Part shown: piece by piece, positions 23,781 through 32,639 of the stretch
Position numbering within the stretch: the first letter of the stretch is position 1
How the letters are laid out: the number at the start of each line of letters is the position of its first letter
From: JANOSH01 sp031415695
GTDB lineage: Bacteria; Actinomycetota; Acidimicrobiia; Acidimicrobiales; Ilumatobacteraceae
Assembly: GCA_031415695.1 (NCBI GenBank)
Contig: JANOSH010000047.1
Location: forward strand, 310,001-374,000
DNA: 64,000 bases
Reading direction: 5' to 3'
The notes under the pieces: generated by a model
What the model was told of the DNA's origin: nothing
Database searches by the model: none
The model's input: only the letters and a program-made list of their open reading frames with translations
Position numbers and translations under genes: made by a program

Positions 23781-25213
23781 CAATGCCAAACCTGCTGGCC
23801 CATACTCTGGTTGCCGGTGTCGATTCGTCGACCGGGGCGTGCAAGGTCGAGGTCCGGCGGGCCACCACCGGAGAAGTAGTGGCCACCGGTCGAGCGCCTC
23901 ATCCCGACGTTCAACCGCCACGCAGCGAGCAACATCCCGACAGCTGGTGGGCCGCATTCCAATTGGCGTGGGCCGCCGCTGGCGCGCCGACGGTGGCGGC
24001 CATCAGTGTCGCCGGACAACAACACGGGATGGTCACGCTCGACGAGGCCGGCGAGGTGATTCGCCCGGCCAAGCTGTGGAACGACACCGAGAGCGCCCCC
24101 GATGCGGGCTGGCTCGTCAAACAACTCGCCAGTGGTGCCGCAGGCTGGGCCGCGGCGACGGGCAGTGTTCCGGTTGCCGCGTTTACCGTGACGAAGTTGT
24201 CGTGGTTGCATCGCAGCGAGCCCGATGCCTGGGCGCGGGTAGCTCAGATACTTCTGCCCCACGATTGGCTGACCTACAAGCTCACGGGCGAGTACGTGAC
24301 CGACCGTGGCGATGCGTCCGGCACCGGGTACTGGTCGCCTACGACCGGAGAGTACTGCTGGGATCTGCTTCGAATTGTCGACAAGGATCGAGACTGGTCG
24401 ACGGTTCTGCCGCAGGTGCTCGGCCCGCTCGACCAAGCCGGAACCTGGAATGGTTCCGCTGTCGCACCAGGCACCGGCGACAACATGGCGGCGGCGCTTG
24501 GGGCTGGATTACAGCCCGGTGACGTCGCGATGTCGCTGGGCACATCGGGCACCGTGTACGCCGTCAGCAACTCACCCACCGCTGACCCATCGGGTGCGGT
24601 CGCCGGTTTCGCCGATGCCTCCGGGCGCTTCTTGCCCCTTGTCTGCACCCTCAACGCCACTCGGGTCACCGACGCAATCCGTCGACTGCTCGGGGTAGAC
24701 CACGACGTTTTCGATCGGCTTGCTCTTGCCGGTAATGCGGGGGCAGGCGGGCTGGTACTGCTGCCGTACTTCGACGGCGAGCGTACCCCGAACCGACCAA
24801 CGGCCACGGGGGCGATTTGCGGGCTTCGCACTGACGTCTCGCGTGAGCAACTTGCCAGAGCCGCGGTCGAAGGGGTGCTGTGTGGCTTACTCGACGGCCT
24901 CGATGCATTGCGACAGTTTGCTCCCGTCGACAATGGGCGGCTCGTACTCGTTGGCGGGGGAGCAAGATCGGTGGCTTTGCGCCAGATCCTCGCCGACCTC
25001 AGCGGCAAGGTGGTGTACGTGCCCGACTCCGCCGAACACGTGGCGGCCGGAGCGTGTGTGCAGGCAGCTGCCGTTCTGCTCCAAGAAGAGCCGACTGCGG
25101 TGGCGGCTCGGTGGGGTCTTGGTCGGGGAACTAGCACGAGCCCATCATCGGCACAGTCGGCGAGCGCCGACGTGCGTGGCGCATACGCCCAGCTCCGAGA
25201 TCGTGACGCCTGA
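23777..25213 (+). CDS. xylB: FGGY-family carbohydrate kinase, xylulokinase-like
   Basis: A 478-residue sugar kinase with the FGGY two-domain ATPase fold: GVDSSTGACKVEV (phosphate-1 loop), AGQQHGMVTLD and PHDWLTYKLTGEY (substrate contacts typical of xylulokinase), SLGTSGTVYAVS (phosphate-2) and LVGGGARSVALRQILAD (adenosine motif). It probably phosphorylates D-xylulose. The GTG at 23777 overlaps the previous stop (GTGA); ATG 23783 is an alternative. No xylose isomerase is nearby. It overlaps the J-domain gene by 11 bp. Confidence 0.85.
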   Translation: MTMPNLLAHTLVAGVDSSTGACKVEVRRATTGEVVATGRAPHPDVQPPRSEQHPDSWWAAFQLAWAAAGAPTVAAISVAGQQHGMVTLDEAGEVIRPAKLWNDTESAPDAGWLVKQLASGAAGWAAATGSVPVAAFTVTKLSWLHRSEPDAWARVAQILLPHDWLTYKLTGEYVTDRGDASGTGYWSPTTGEYCWDLLRIVDKDRDWSTVLPQVLGPLDQAGTWNGSAVAPGTGDNMAAALGAGLQPGDVAMSLGTSGTVYAVSNSPTADPSGAVAGFADASGRFLPLVCTLNATRVTDAIRRLLGVDHDVFDRLALAGNAGAGGLVLLPYFDGERTPNRPTATGAICGLRTDVSREQLARAAVEGVLCGLLDGLDALRQFAPVDNGRLVLVGGGARSVALRQILADLSGKVVYVPDSAEHVAAGACVQAAAVLLQEEPTAVAARWGLGRGTSTSPSSAQSASADVRGAYAQLRDRDA

Positions 25214-25760
25214 CCCGTTCGACGTACTTGGGCTAGACCCCAACGCATCACTGGCCGACATCCGCGCCGCCCGACGACGATTAGCCAAGGAGAGACACCC
25301 CGATCACGGTGGTGACGAGGCGGCGATGCAACAGCTCAATGTTGCCTTTGACGCTGCGCTCAAACACGTGCTTCGACCATCGACTCCACCACTTGGGCCA
25401 GCAACGTCCGCGCCTTCGCCTCCAGCCCGGTCACGCGTGGCGACGACCCGACAACGACGCCATCTCGAGCACGATCATCCCAGTTTCACGATTGATGCGT
25501 TACCCGGCGACGCCTTTGAGCTGCTCGTTGTTGCCACCAACTGGTTTGGCGAGGTGCTCGTTGACGATCCGCCGTGGCTGTTGGAGGTCCACCTGTTTGA
25601 CCCGGCTCCGTGTTGGTGTCGATTGATGCTCGTATCCGACGCTGGCTCGTCGACCATCAGTCTGAGCGTTGCACCGGAGTCGCCTGGACATCCGTCGGTC
25701 GAAGTCGTCCGCGACCAGTACATTCACATCATCAACGAGCTTCTAGTGGCCGAGCGGTAA
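25203..25760 (+). CDS. J-domain (DnaJ-like) protein
   Basis: A 185-residue protein. Residues about 3-50 are a J domain with the diagnostic HPD tripeptide (AKERHPDHGGDEAAMQQLN), which stimulates Hsp70/DnaK. A Pro/Ser/Ala-rich linker follows, and the C-terminal half (about 95-185, SFTIDALPGDAFELLVVATN) is a beta-rich domain I cannot assign. There is no G/F region, zinc finger or standard DnaJ C-terminal domain, so it is a specialised J protein. The GTG at 25203 overlaps the kinase stop. Confidence 0.8.
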   Translation: MTPDPFDVLGLDPNASLADIRAARRRLAKERHPDHGGDEAAMQQLNVAFDAALKHVLRPSTPPLGPATSAPSPPARSRVATTRQRRHLEHDHPSFTIDALPGDAFELLVVATNWFGEVLVDDPPWLLEVHLFDPAPCWCRLMLVSDAGSSTISLSVAPESPGHPSVEVVRDQYIHIINELLVAER

Positions 25761-25782
25761 AGGAGCGATAGCTGAGGACAAC

Positions 25783-25788
25783 TACAGT
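25783..25788 (+). promoter_or_regulatory. -10 element of the aldo/keto reductase gene
   Basis: TACAGT followed by 7 nt and ATG at 25796. Confidence 0.5.
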
Positions 25789-25795
25789 CGCCACC

Positions 25796-26767
25796 ATGAA
25801 ATACACGAAACTGGGAAACACCGGCCTTGATGTCTCTCCGATTTGTTTGGGGTGCATGAGCTACGGCGAGCCGAGCCGGGGCACCCACGAGTGGACGCTC
25901 GGCGAAGCCGAGAGCCGCCCGTTCATCAAACAAGCGGTCGAGGCAGGTATCAACTTTTTCGATACCGCCAACGTGTACTCCGACGGTACGAGCGAGGAGA
26001 TAGTCGGCCGTGCTCTGGCCGATTACGCCAACCGTGACGAGATCGTGTTGGCCACCAAGGTTCATGGCCAGATGCGAAAGGGTCCCAACGGCGGCGGGCT
26101 GTCGCGTAAGGCAATCATGAGCGAGATCGATGCCAGTCTGCGCCGTCTCGGGACCGACTATGTCGACCTCTATCAGACCCATCGTTGGGATCACGGCACT
26201 CCGATCGAAGAAACAATGGAGGCGTTGCACGACGTTGTTAAGGCCGGCAAAGCCCGGTACATCGGCGCATCATCGATGTACGCATGGCAGTTCTCCAAGG
26301 CCCAGTATGTGGCGGCGCAACACGGCTGGACCCGATTCGTGACCATGCAGAATCATTACAACTTGCTCTACCGTGAAGAGGAGCGAGAAATGCTACCTGT
26401 GTGCGCCGACCTTGATGTGGCGGTCATACCGTGGAGCCCACTTGCCCGGGGCAAGCTCACCCGAGCATGGGACTCGGCTACGACGCGTAGCGAGACCGAC
26501 AATTTCGGCAAGACGTTGTACCGCTCGGCCGATCAGCAGATTGTGGAGCGGGTCGCAACAATCGCCGCGAACCGAGGGGTGTCGCGTGCGCAGGTTGCGT
26601 TGGCTTGGGTTGCTCATCACCCGACTGTCACGGCTCCGATCGTGGGGGCCACGAGACCCGAGCACCTCGATGACGCCATTGCATCGATCAACCTCTCGCT
26701 CACGACCGACGAAGTTCGGCTTTTGCAAGAGCCGTATACACCCCAGCCTGTGTCGGGCTTTGTGTAG
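25796..26767 (+). CDS. Aldo/keto reductase
   Basis: A 323-residue NADPH-dependent TIM-barrel reductase. MKYTKLGNTGLDVSPICLG is the usual opening; FFDTANVYSDG contains the catalytic Asp and Tyr, ATKVHG the Lys and LYQTHRWD the His. AWVAHHPTVTAPIVGATRPEH is the NADPH-binding end. The sequence is closest in style to the YajO/Tas-like group (LGCMSYGEPSRGTHEW). It would reduce aldehydes or ketones; its natural substrate is unknown. The gene is monocistronic and leaderless, and converges on the Sua5/TsaC gene. Confidence 0.88.
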   Translation: MKYTKLGNTGLDVSPICLGCMSYGEPSRGTHEWTLGEAESRPFIKQAVEAGINFFDTANVYSDGTSEEIVGRALADYANRDEIVLATKVHGQMRKGPNGGGLSRKAIMSEIDASLRRLGTDYVDLYQTHRWDHGTPIEETMEALHDVVKAGKARYIGASSMYAWQFSKAQYVAAQHGWTRFVTMQNHYNLLYREEEREMLPVCADLDVAVIPWSPLARGKLTRAWDSATTRSETDNFGKTLYRSADQQIVERVATIAANRGVSRAQVALAWVAHHPTVTAPIVGATRPEHLDDAIASINLSLTTDEVRLLQEPYTPQPVSGFV

Positions 26768-26774
26768 GAGCTAT

Positions 26775-27674
26775 TCAGCGGTTAGCTGCGGCCTTTCGTA
26801 GCCGATCATCGATCGCCAGGCCAAGGCCGACGGCTGGAGGTCGGACCACTATGAGCGTGTCGACACCCCGATTGTCGGCATCGCGCAGCCATCCGTACAA
26901 ACCGCGCGCATACGACGAAAGATCGTCACCCGGAGCTAACACATCGACAGTGCCATACAGGCCATCAGCCGCAGAGTCGGCATGCGCTCGGGAGTCGACG
27001 AGCACAAGCTGGCAACGAGGTGCATAGTGCGAAGCCAACATTCCCGAGGCCCGGCTTGGGCCAGCCGTTTCCTGCGGTTCCCGACCCAATATCGCCGTGA
27101 TCATGTCGACGGTCACTGCTCCATGACGCAGCAGCATCGGCGGATCAAGGGTGACATCGACAATGGTCGACTCGACGCCGATGTCGGTCATTCCGCCATC
27201 CACGATTACATCGACCCGGTCGCCCAAATCGGCGAGAACGTGCGCAGCGCAGGTGGGGCTAACATGCCCGAACCGGTTGGCGGACGGTGCCGCCACCCCA
27301 CCGCCAAACTGAGTCAGCAGCTCGTGCGCCACCGGATGCGAGGGCACACGCAGCCCCACGGTCGGGCGTCCACCAGTCACAACATCAGGAATACGCGGGT
27401 GTCGGTGCAACACCAAGGTCAGCGGCCCGGGCCATGCCACGGCCGCCAATATGCGCGCATCGTCGGAAATCGAAACGGCCCATTCGTCGATCTGGCCGGC
27501 CGCCGCGACGTGAACGATCAGCGGATGGTCGGGCGGACGGCCCTTGGCAGCAAAAATCTTGCGTACTGCGTGAACATTCTCGGCGTTGGCTCCCAGGCCG
27601 TACACCGTTTCGGTGGGGAAGGCGACAAGTTTGCCTGCCCGCAGGGCTGCCACGGCCTCCCTTACCGAGCTCAC
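26775..27674 (-). CDS. tsaC: Threonylcarbamoyl-AMP synthase (Sua5/TsaC)
   Basis: A 299-residue enzyme that makes threonylcarbamoyl-AMP from Thr, bicarbonate and ATP for the t6A37 modification of ANN-decoding tRNAs. The YrdC domain (residues 1-200) shows AGKLVAFPTETVYGLG, the KGRPPDHPL segment, WPGPLTLVL, RVPSHPVA and APSANRFGHVSPT; residues about 205-299 form the Sua5 C-terminal domain (PSRASGMLASHYAP), so it is the long Sua5 form. GTG 27674 overlaps the stop of the upstream hydrolase gene (GTGA). Confidence 0.92.
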   Translation of the reverse strand: MSSVREAVAALRAGKLVAFPTETVYGLGANAENVHAVRKIFAAKGRPPDHPLIVHVAAAGQIDEWAVSISDDARILAAVAWPGPLTLVLHRHPRIPDVVTGGRPTVGLRVPSHPVAHELLTQFGGGVAAPSANRFGHVSPTCAAHVLADLGDRVDVIVDGGMTDIGVESTIVDVTLDPPMLLRHGAVTVDMITAILGREPQETAGPSRASGMLASHYAPRCQLVLVDSRAHADSAADGLYGTVDVLAPGDDLSSYARGLYGWLRDADNRGVDTLIVVRPPAVGLGLAIDDRLRKAAANR

Positions 27675-28354
27675 ATCGCGCCGAGAAATTCAAGTACTGC
27701 GTCGATGGCCTTGAAGTTCTCGGTGGTGGCGAAGTGATCGGTGTTTCGCAGCACCACTTGGCGAGCGTTTGGCAGCAGTTCCATCAGTTGATCGGCGGGT
27801 CCGGCGAAGTCCTGATCGCCGATTACCACTAGAACAGGGCACGTGACGTTCGCCAATCGCTCCGGAGTAAACGCCTTGCTAGGGGGGCGACGAAAGATGG
27901 CGGCGAGCGCAACGGGATCGTTGCCGGGCTGGTGGGCGTACTGGGCAAACAGCTGCGAGCCGATGTCGTCGTCTGAGCCGGTGCCTTCAATGGCGGCAAG
28001 GATGGCAACGCGCCGCGCCTCGTCGGTTTCGAACAGATTGCGGCCTACCCCCATGAGTACAAGCCGACTGAATCGTTCGGGATGCTGGCATGCCAGCTCC
28101 AACAAGGTCATGGCCCCAAGTGAGAACCCGACACCGTCGAAAGTACCGTCGGGCACTGCGTCGGTGATGCGGGTGGTCAGGTCGCCATACAGCGCCGGGT
28201 CGTGAGGCTTGGGTGCGCTCCCGTGACCCAGCAGGTCGACGCCGACAACGGTGCGGCCCGCGTCTTGTAGCAGTGCTTCCCAGCCTGGCTGCTGCCAAGT
28301 ATTCGCGAACGAACCACCCCATCCATGCACAAACACCACCGCGTCGGTCGTCAT
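27671..28354 (-). CDS. Alpha/beta hydrolase
   Basis: A 227-residue soluble hydrolase: FVHGWGGS (oxyanion region), DLLGHGSAP, GVGFSLGAM with the nucleophile Ser in GxSxG, VVIGDQDFAG (acid) and RNTDHFAT (catalytic His). The lid region is short. ATG 28354 (MTTDAVV) is chosen because TAGCGT lies 7 nt upstream; an ATG 9 nt further out would lie within the promoter spacing. Ester or amide substrate unknown. It is cotranscribed with tsaC and diverges from guaB1 with 20 bp between starts. Confidence 0.83.
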   Translation of the reverse strand: MTTDAVVFVHGWGGSFANTWQQPGWEALLQDAGRTVVGVDLLGHGSAPKPHDPALYGDLTTRITDAVPDGTFDGVGFSLGAMTLLELACQHPERFSRLVLMGVGRNLFETDEARRVAILAAIEGTGSDDDIGSQLFAQYAHQPGNDPVALAAIFRRPPSKAFTPERLANVTCPVLVVIGDQDFAGPADQLMELLPNARQVVLRNTDHFATTENFKAIDAVLEFLGAM

Positions 28355-28361
28355 TTCTGGC

Positions 28362-28367
28362 ACGCTA
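28362..28367 (-). promoter_or_regulatory. -10 element of the hydrolase-tsaC operon
   Basis: TAGCGT on the minus strand, 7 nt before ATG at 28354. Confidence 0.5.
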
Positions 28368-28374
28368 TCTGGTG

Positions 28375-29814
28375 ATGCGTTTCCTCAACGGGCTAACCCC
28401 TGCGTATGACCTCACCTATAATGATGTTTTCTTGGTGCCGAGCTTGTCGTCGGTGGCCAGTAGAACCGATGTCGATCTGTCAACGCCTGACGGTATCGGC
28501 ACCACGTTGCCCGTGGTGGTCGCCAACATGACCGCCATTGCTGGGCGGCGCATGGCCGAGACCGTTGCCCGGCGTGGCGGCATTGCCATCATCCCGCAAG
28601 ACATTCCCGAAGACGTCATGACCTCTACCGTGAAATCAGTCAAAGGTCGTCACCAGGTGTACGAAACGCCCATTACATTGCAGCGCAACGACACGATCGG
28701 CGATGCACTTGCACTCGTCCACAAACGAGCCCACGGGGCGGTCATCATCGTCGACGAGCACGAGCGCCCGCTGGGCATTTTCACCGAAGCCGACGCGGTG
28801 GGCTTCGACCGCTTCACCCAACTCCAGCATGTCATGAGCGACAACCCACTCATGTTCCACGAGAGCAGCGATCTCGACAGCATTTTCAATCAACTCACCG
28901 GTCATCGATACTCGTGCGCCCCCGTTGTCGACAAGGACGGCAAGCTTGCCGGTGTCGTTACCCGCAAGGGCGCTCTGCGATCAGCCATCTATCGGCCTGC
29001 GCTCGATCAGACCGGCAAGCTCTGTATCGGTGTAGCTATCGGCATTAACGGTGACCCGGGTCTTCGGGCCGCGCAAGCTGTTGCCGCCGGTGCCGATGTT
29101 GTCGTTGTCGACACAGCCCACGGACATCAGACCCGCACACTTCACGCCGTGAAACTCGCACGCGAAGCCGCACCCAACACACCCATCGTCGCCGGTAACG
29201 TGGTTACAGCCTCGGGTACGGCCGACCTCATTGCTGCGGGTGCCAACATTGTCAAGGTCGGTGTTGGCCCTGGTGCCATGTGCACCACCCGCATGATGAC
29301 CGGTGTGGGCCGCCCCCAGTTCTCTGCCGTTGCCGAATGCGCTGCCGAAGCCCGACGCCTTGGCGGGCATGTGTGGGCCGATGGGGGAGTGCGTCACCCG
29401 CGTGATGTGGCCCTGGCGCTTGCGGCGGGCGCGGCCAGCGTGATGTTCGGGTCATGGTTAGCCGGAACATACGAGAGCGCCGCCGACACATTGCGCGATC
29501 CCGCTGGACGGCTCTACAAAGAAAGCTTCGGCATGGCGTCGAGCCGGGCGGTGAAGAATCGCACCCGTAACGAAACAGCGTTCCAGCGGGCCCGCAAAGA
29601 GCTGTTTGAGGAAGGCATCTCGTCGAGCCGAATGTACCTCGATCCCGAGCGGCCGGGTGTCGAAGACATTCTTGACTCCATCGTCGCGGGGGTACGTAGT
29701 AGCTGCACGTACGCGGGTGCCGCGAGCATCAACGAGTTCCACGAGCGGGCAGTTGTTGGTTTGCAGTCATCAGCCGGATACGACGAAGGTCGACCCGTCG
29801 GCACCAGCTGGTGA
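28375..29814 (+). CDS. guaB1: GuaB1 family IMP dehydrogenase-related protein (GMP reductase type)
   Basis: A 479-residue member of the IMPDH/GMPR superfamily, the same length as mycobacterial GuaB1, which acts as a GMP reductase in purine salvage. The TIM barrel is split by a CBS pair (about 95-205, THE NDTIGDALALVHKRAHGAV and GHRYSCAPVVDKDGK segments). VVVDTAHGHQ, VAGNVVTASGT, and KVGVGPGAMCTTRMMTGVG with the catalytic Cys are all present. The start at 28375 removes an in-frame extension that would lie antisense to the hydrolase. It is the first gene of the + strand run leading into the arabinan genes. Confidence 0.87.
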   Translation: MRFLNGLTPAYDLTYNDVFLVPSLSSVASRTDVDLSTPDGIGTTLPVVVANMTAIAGRRMAETVARRGGIAIIPQDIPEDVMTSTVKSVKGRHQVYETPITLQRNDTIGDALALVHKRAHGAVIIVDEHERPLGIFTEADAVGFDRFTQLQHVMSDNPLMFHESSDLDSIFNQLTGHRYSCAPVVDKDGKLAGVVTRKGALRSAIYRPALDQTGKLCIGVAIGINGDPGLRAAQAVAAGADVVVVDTAHGHQTRTLHAVKLAREAAPNTPIVAGNVVTASGTADLIAAGANIVKVGVGPGAMCTTRMMTGVGRPQFSAVAECAAEARRLGGHVWADGGVRHPRDVALALAAGAASVMFGSWLAGTYESAADTLRDPAGRLYKESFGMASSRAVKNRTRNETAFQRARKELFEEGISSSRMYLDPERPGVEDILDSIVAGVRSSCTYAGAASINEFHERAVVGLQSSAGYDEGRPVGTSW

Positions 29815-29827
29815 AGCAGCATCAATC

Positions 29828-30433
29828 TTGGACACCCTGGCCGCGTTCGACGTCGACAATACCCTCACTACCCGAGACTGTGTACTGCCGTTCATGCGGC
29901 GAGTAGCGGGCGATAGCGGGCTCGTGCTCAGCGCTGCCCGCCACGGTCTAGCGTTGTCAAAGGCCGCCGCGGGCCGGGATCGCGACCGGGCGAAGGCATC
30001 GATGTGCCGAAGCATTTTTGCGCATCGCTCACAGTCACAGATCAATGGGATTGGCACTAGCTACGCCGAACATGTCTTTACCCGATGGATGCGTCCCGAC
30101 ACACTCGGGCGCCTCCAGTGGCACCAACGACAAGGGCATCAGGTCGCTCTGGTGTCAGCGTCGCTCGGAGCATATTTGCATCCGCTTGGCACGTTGCTGG
30201 GCGTGAACCACGTTGTGTGCACCGAGTTGGAGGCACACGGCGATGTGCTCACTGGCGAACTCGACGGCGGAAATTGCCGGGGGACAGCCAAGGTTGAACG
30301 TCTACTCAAACGGTTCGGCTCGCGACCGTCCGCCGTGTGGGCCTATGGCGATTCGGCTGGTGATCGCGAACTTCTGGCGTGGGCCGACCATGCAACGCTC
30401 GTGGGTCGAGCTCACGTTGGTCCCTCCCCGTGA
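29828..30433 (+). CDS. HAD-IB family phosphatase (SerB-like), first gene of the arabinan operon
   Basis: A 201-residue haloacid-dehalogenase phosphatase: AAFDVDNTLTTRD (nucleophile Asp and acid/base Asp, about residues 7-14), VALVSASLGAYL (motif II Ser), the Lys in GTAKVERLLK and WAYGDSAGDRELL (motif IV). A helical cap lies between motifs I and II. It starts with TTG 29828, the only plausible start near motif I, 13 bp after guaB1. Its stop overlaps the GTG of the UbiA gene. The position suggests that it removes the phosphate from decaprenyl-phosphoryl-5-phosphoribose, the step done by a PAP2 protein (Rv3807c) in mycobacteria; this is inference. Confidence 0.8.
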   Translation: MDTLAAFDVDNTLTTRDCVLPFMRRVAGDSGLVLSAARHGLALSKAAAGRDRDRAKASMCRSIFAHRSQSQINGIGTSYAEHVFTRWMRPDTLGRLQWHQRQGHQVALVSASLGAYLHPLGTLLGVNHVVCTELEAHGDVLTGELDGGNCRGTAKVERLLKRFGSRPSAVWAYGDSAGDRELLAWADHATLVGRAHVGPSP

Positions 30434-31287
30434 GCCCGATTGTTCGGGCGTTGCGTCCTAAGCAGTGGCTCAAGAATGTGTTGGTGTTTGCTGCTCCAGG
30501 CGCAGCCGGTGTGGTCCATCATGCTCGACCACTGGCTCATGCACTGGTGGCGTTTGTGTCGTTCTGTGCTGTGTCGTCGGCTACGTATCTGGCGAACGAT
30601 GTTGCCGACATCGAGGCCGACCAGCGTCATCCGGTTAAGCGCAACCGGCCCATCGCCGCCGGACTTGTTTCCAAGCCTCAGGCGATCACTGTTGCCGCCA
30701 TTCTTGCCGTTGCAGGTTTTGTGGTGGCTGGCCTTGTGAGCCGGCAGCTGCTCGTAGTTCTGGCTGTGTACTTGGCGACCACCACCGCGTACTCGGCTGG
30801 TCTCAAACGCATTGCCGTTGTCGATCTGCTTATCGTGGCTACCGGTTTTGTGCTGAGGGCGGTAGCTGGCGCGGTGGTGAGCAATATTGGGCAGTCCGAA
30901 TGGTTTTTGCTGTACACGTGTTTCGGGTCGTTGTTCATTGTGGCCGGTAAACGTTACGCGGAGTTGGTGCAACATGACCCGTCGGTTCGGGCGACGTTGA
31001 GCAGCTACAGCGTCTCGTATCTTCGCCTGGTGTTGGGCGCGGCACTCGCTTGCTCAATGTTGGCGTACTGCTTGTGGGCGTTCGAGAAACACGCCAGTGC
31101 CAGTGCCGCATTGCCACTGTATCTGGTGTCGATCGGGCCGCTAGTGGGCGGCCTGTTGCGGTACCTTTTGGTGCTCGAAGCAGGACAGGGGGCCGCGCCT
31201 GAAGACGTGTTTTGGCGCGATCGACCGTTGCAGGTGATGGGCCTTTTGTGGGCGGTTGTTTTCGGGGTGGCTGTGTATGCCGGCTAG
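30430..31287 (+). CDS. ubiA: Decaprenyl-phosphate phosphoribosyltransferase (UbiA family)
   Basis: A 285-residue membrane prenyltransferase of the UbiA superfamily with about nine helices. It matches the Rv3806c branch that transfers 5-phosphoribose from PRPP to decaprenyl phosphate. VRALRPKQWLKNVLVFAAPG is the branch signature, NDVADIEAD (56-64) the first Asp-rich Mg-binding motif, and YSAGLKRIAVVDLL the second conserved loop region. The product is the precursor of decaprenyl-phosphoryl-arabinose. Start GTG overlaps the HAD stop (GTGA), and the 3' end overlaps dprE1 by 11 bp, so it is one translationally coupled operon. Confidence 0.9.
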   Translation: MSPIVRALRPKQWLKNVLVFAAPGAAGVVHHARPLAHALVAFVSFCAVSSATYLANDVADIEADQRHPVKRNRPIAAGLVSKPQAITVAAILAVAGFVVAGLVSRQLLVVLAVYLATTTAYSAGLKRIAVVDLLIVATGFVLRAVAGAVVSNIGQSEWFLLYTCFGSLFIVAGKRYAELVQHDPSVRATLSSYSVSYLRLVLGAALACSMLAYCLWAFEKHASASAALPLYLVSIGPLVGGLLRYLLVLEAGQGAAPEDVFWRDRPLQVMGLLWAVVFGVAVYAG

Positions 31288-32632
31288 GCGACAGCTACTT
31301 ACCGGTTGGGGTCGAACAGCCCCAAGCTCGTCTGACGTCATGACCCTGGCCGAACCGTCGGCGGCCGGACCGTTAATCGTTGGTGCTGGCGAGCGAGGCG
31401 TACTAGCGCGCGGGTTGGGTCGAAGTTATGGCGATGCTGCGCAGAATGCTGGCGGGCGCATCTTCGACATGCCATCACTGCCCCCTTCCATCCGGCTCGA
31501 CGGTGACCTGGGCGAAGCCGTCGTCGGAGCCGGTGTCAGTCTCGACGCTGTCATGCGTGCGTGCGTGCGCCATGGCTGGTTTGTCCCCGTTACCCCAGGC
31601 ACTCGCCATGTCACCATCGGCGGGGCAATCGCTGCCGATATCCACGGTAAGAACCATCACGTCGACGGCAGCTTCGCTCAGCACGTACGTGCGTTTGGGC
31701 TTACCCTCGCCGACGGCAGCCACCGTACGGTCACCAGCGATAGCCCCGTGTTCTGGGCGACCGCTGGTGGTATGGGTCTCACCGGTGTCATCACCGAAGC
31801 CGTCGTACAGATGGTGCCGGTGCAGACCAGCAAAATGCTCGTGACTACCGAACGGGCTGCCGACCTCGACGCCATTCTTTCTCGGATGGAAGAGACCGAC
31901 GCCTCGACGCGCTACTCGGTGGCGTGGGTCGATCTGGTAGCTCAAGGTCGCCAGATGGGCCGAAGCGTGCTGACGCTAGGCGACCATGCCCCACTCGACG
32001 CGCTCTCGGTCGCCGATGGCCGCCAACCACTCCAATTCAATCCGCGTGAAGTTGGTGGTGTGCCTGCGGTCGTGCCAACAGGGTTGTTGAACTCGTGGTC
32101 GATTCGAGCATTCAACGAAATGTGGTTCCGTAAGGCGCCGCGCCGTCGAGTCGACGAGGTGCAAAGCATTGCCGCGTTCTTTCATCCTCTCGATGGCCTT
32201 CGGGCCTGGAATCGGCTGTACGGCCCGCGTGGTTTTCTCCAGTATCAGTTCGTGTTGCCATTCGGCGAGGAGACCAGGCTTCGACGCATCGTTGAACGCC
32301 TGTCGGCCGGAGGGGCACCGAGCTTCCTTGCCATTCTGAAACGGTTCGGGCCAGCGTCGCCAGGCTATCTGAGCTTCCCGCAGCCAGGTTGGACCCTGGC
32401 CCTCGATATACCGGCCAATGTTTCGGGATTGGCCGGGCTGCTCGACGAACTCGATCGAACGGTGCTCGATGGTGGTGGGCGTATCTATTTGGCCAAGGAC
32501 AGCCGTGTCGCCGCCGATTCGCTTCCACGCATGTACCCTCGCCTGGCCGAATGGCAGGCAATCCAGCAGCACCTCGACCCCACCGCCCGATTCCAGTCCG
32601 ATCTCAGTCGGCGACTCCACCTCACGAAGTAG
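31277..32632 (+). CDS. dprE1: Decaprenylphosphoryl-beta-D-ribose oxidase DprE1
   Basis: A 451-residue FAD enzyme that oxidises the 2'-OH of decaprenyl-phosphoryl-ribose, the first half of the epimerisation to arabinose. ARGLGRSYGDAAQN and PGTRHVTIGGAIAADIHGKN are the FAD-binding signatures and GWTLALDIP, GGRIYLAKDSR and MYPRLAEW the C-terminal blocks. The Mycobacterium tuberculosis sequence GWNICVDFP has the Cys387 attacked by benzothiazinones; here the aligned residue is Ala375. The start at 31277 overlaps ubiA. Like the mycobacterial protein it would act at the membrane together with DprE2, encoded 7 bp downstream. Confidence 0.9.
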   Translation: MPARRQLLTGWGRTAPSSSDVMTLAEPSAAGPLIVGAGERGVLARGLGRSYGDAAQNAGGRIFDMPSLPPSIRLDGDLGEAVVGAGVSLDAVMRACVRHGWFVPVTPGTRHVTIGGAIAADIHGKNHHVDGSFAQHVRAFGLTLADGSHRTVTSDSPVFWATAGGMGLTGVITEAVVQMVPVQTSKMLVTTERAADLDAILSRMEETDASTRYSVAWVDLVAQGRQMGRSVLTLGDHAPLDALSVADGRQPLQFNPREVGGVPAVVPTGLLNSWSIRAFNEMWFRKAPRRRVDEVQSIAAFFHPLDGLRAWNRLYGPRGFLQYQFVLPFGEETRLRRIVERLSAGGAPSFLAILKRFGPASPGYLSFPQPGWTLALDIPANVSGLAGLLDELDRTVLDGGGRIYLAKDSRVAADSLPRMYPRLAEWQAIQQHLDPTARFQSDLSRRLHLTK

Positions 32633-32639
32633 GCACCAC

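Noticed and set aside
30379..30429. ATG 30379 as start of the UbiA-like gene
   Set aside because: It would extend antisense-free into the HAD motif IV region and adds residues not seen in the family; GTG 30430 overlaps the HAD stop and begins at the conserved RPKQW block.
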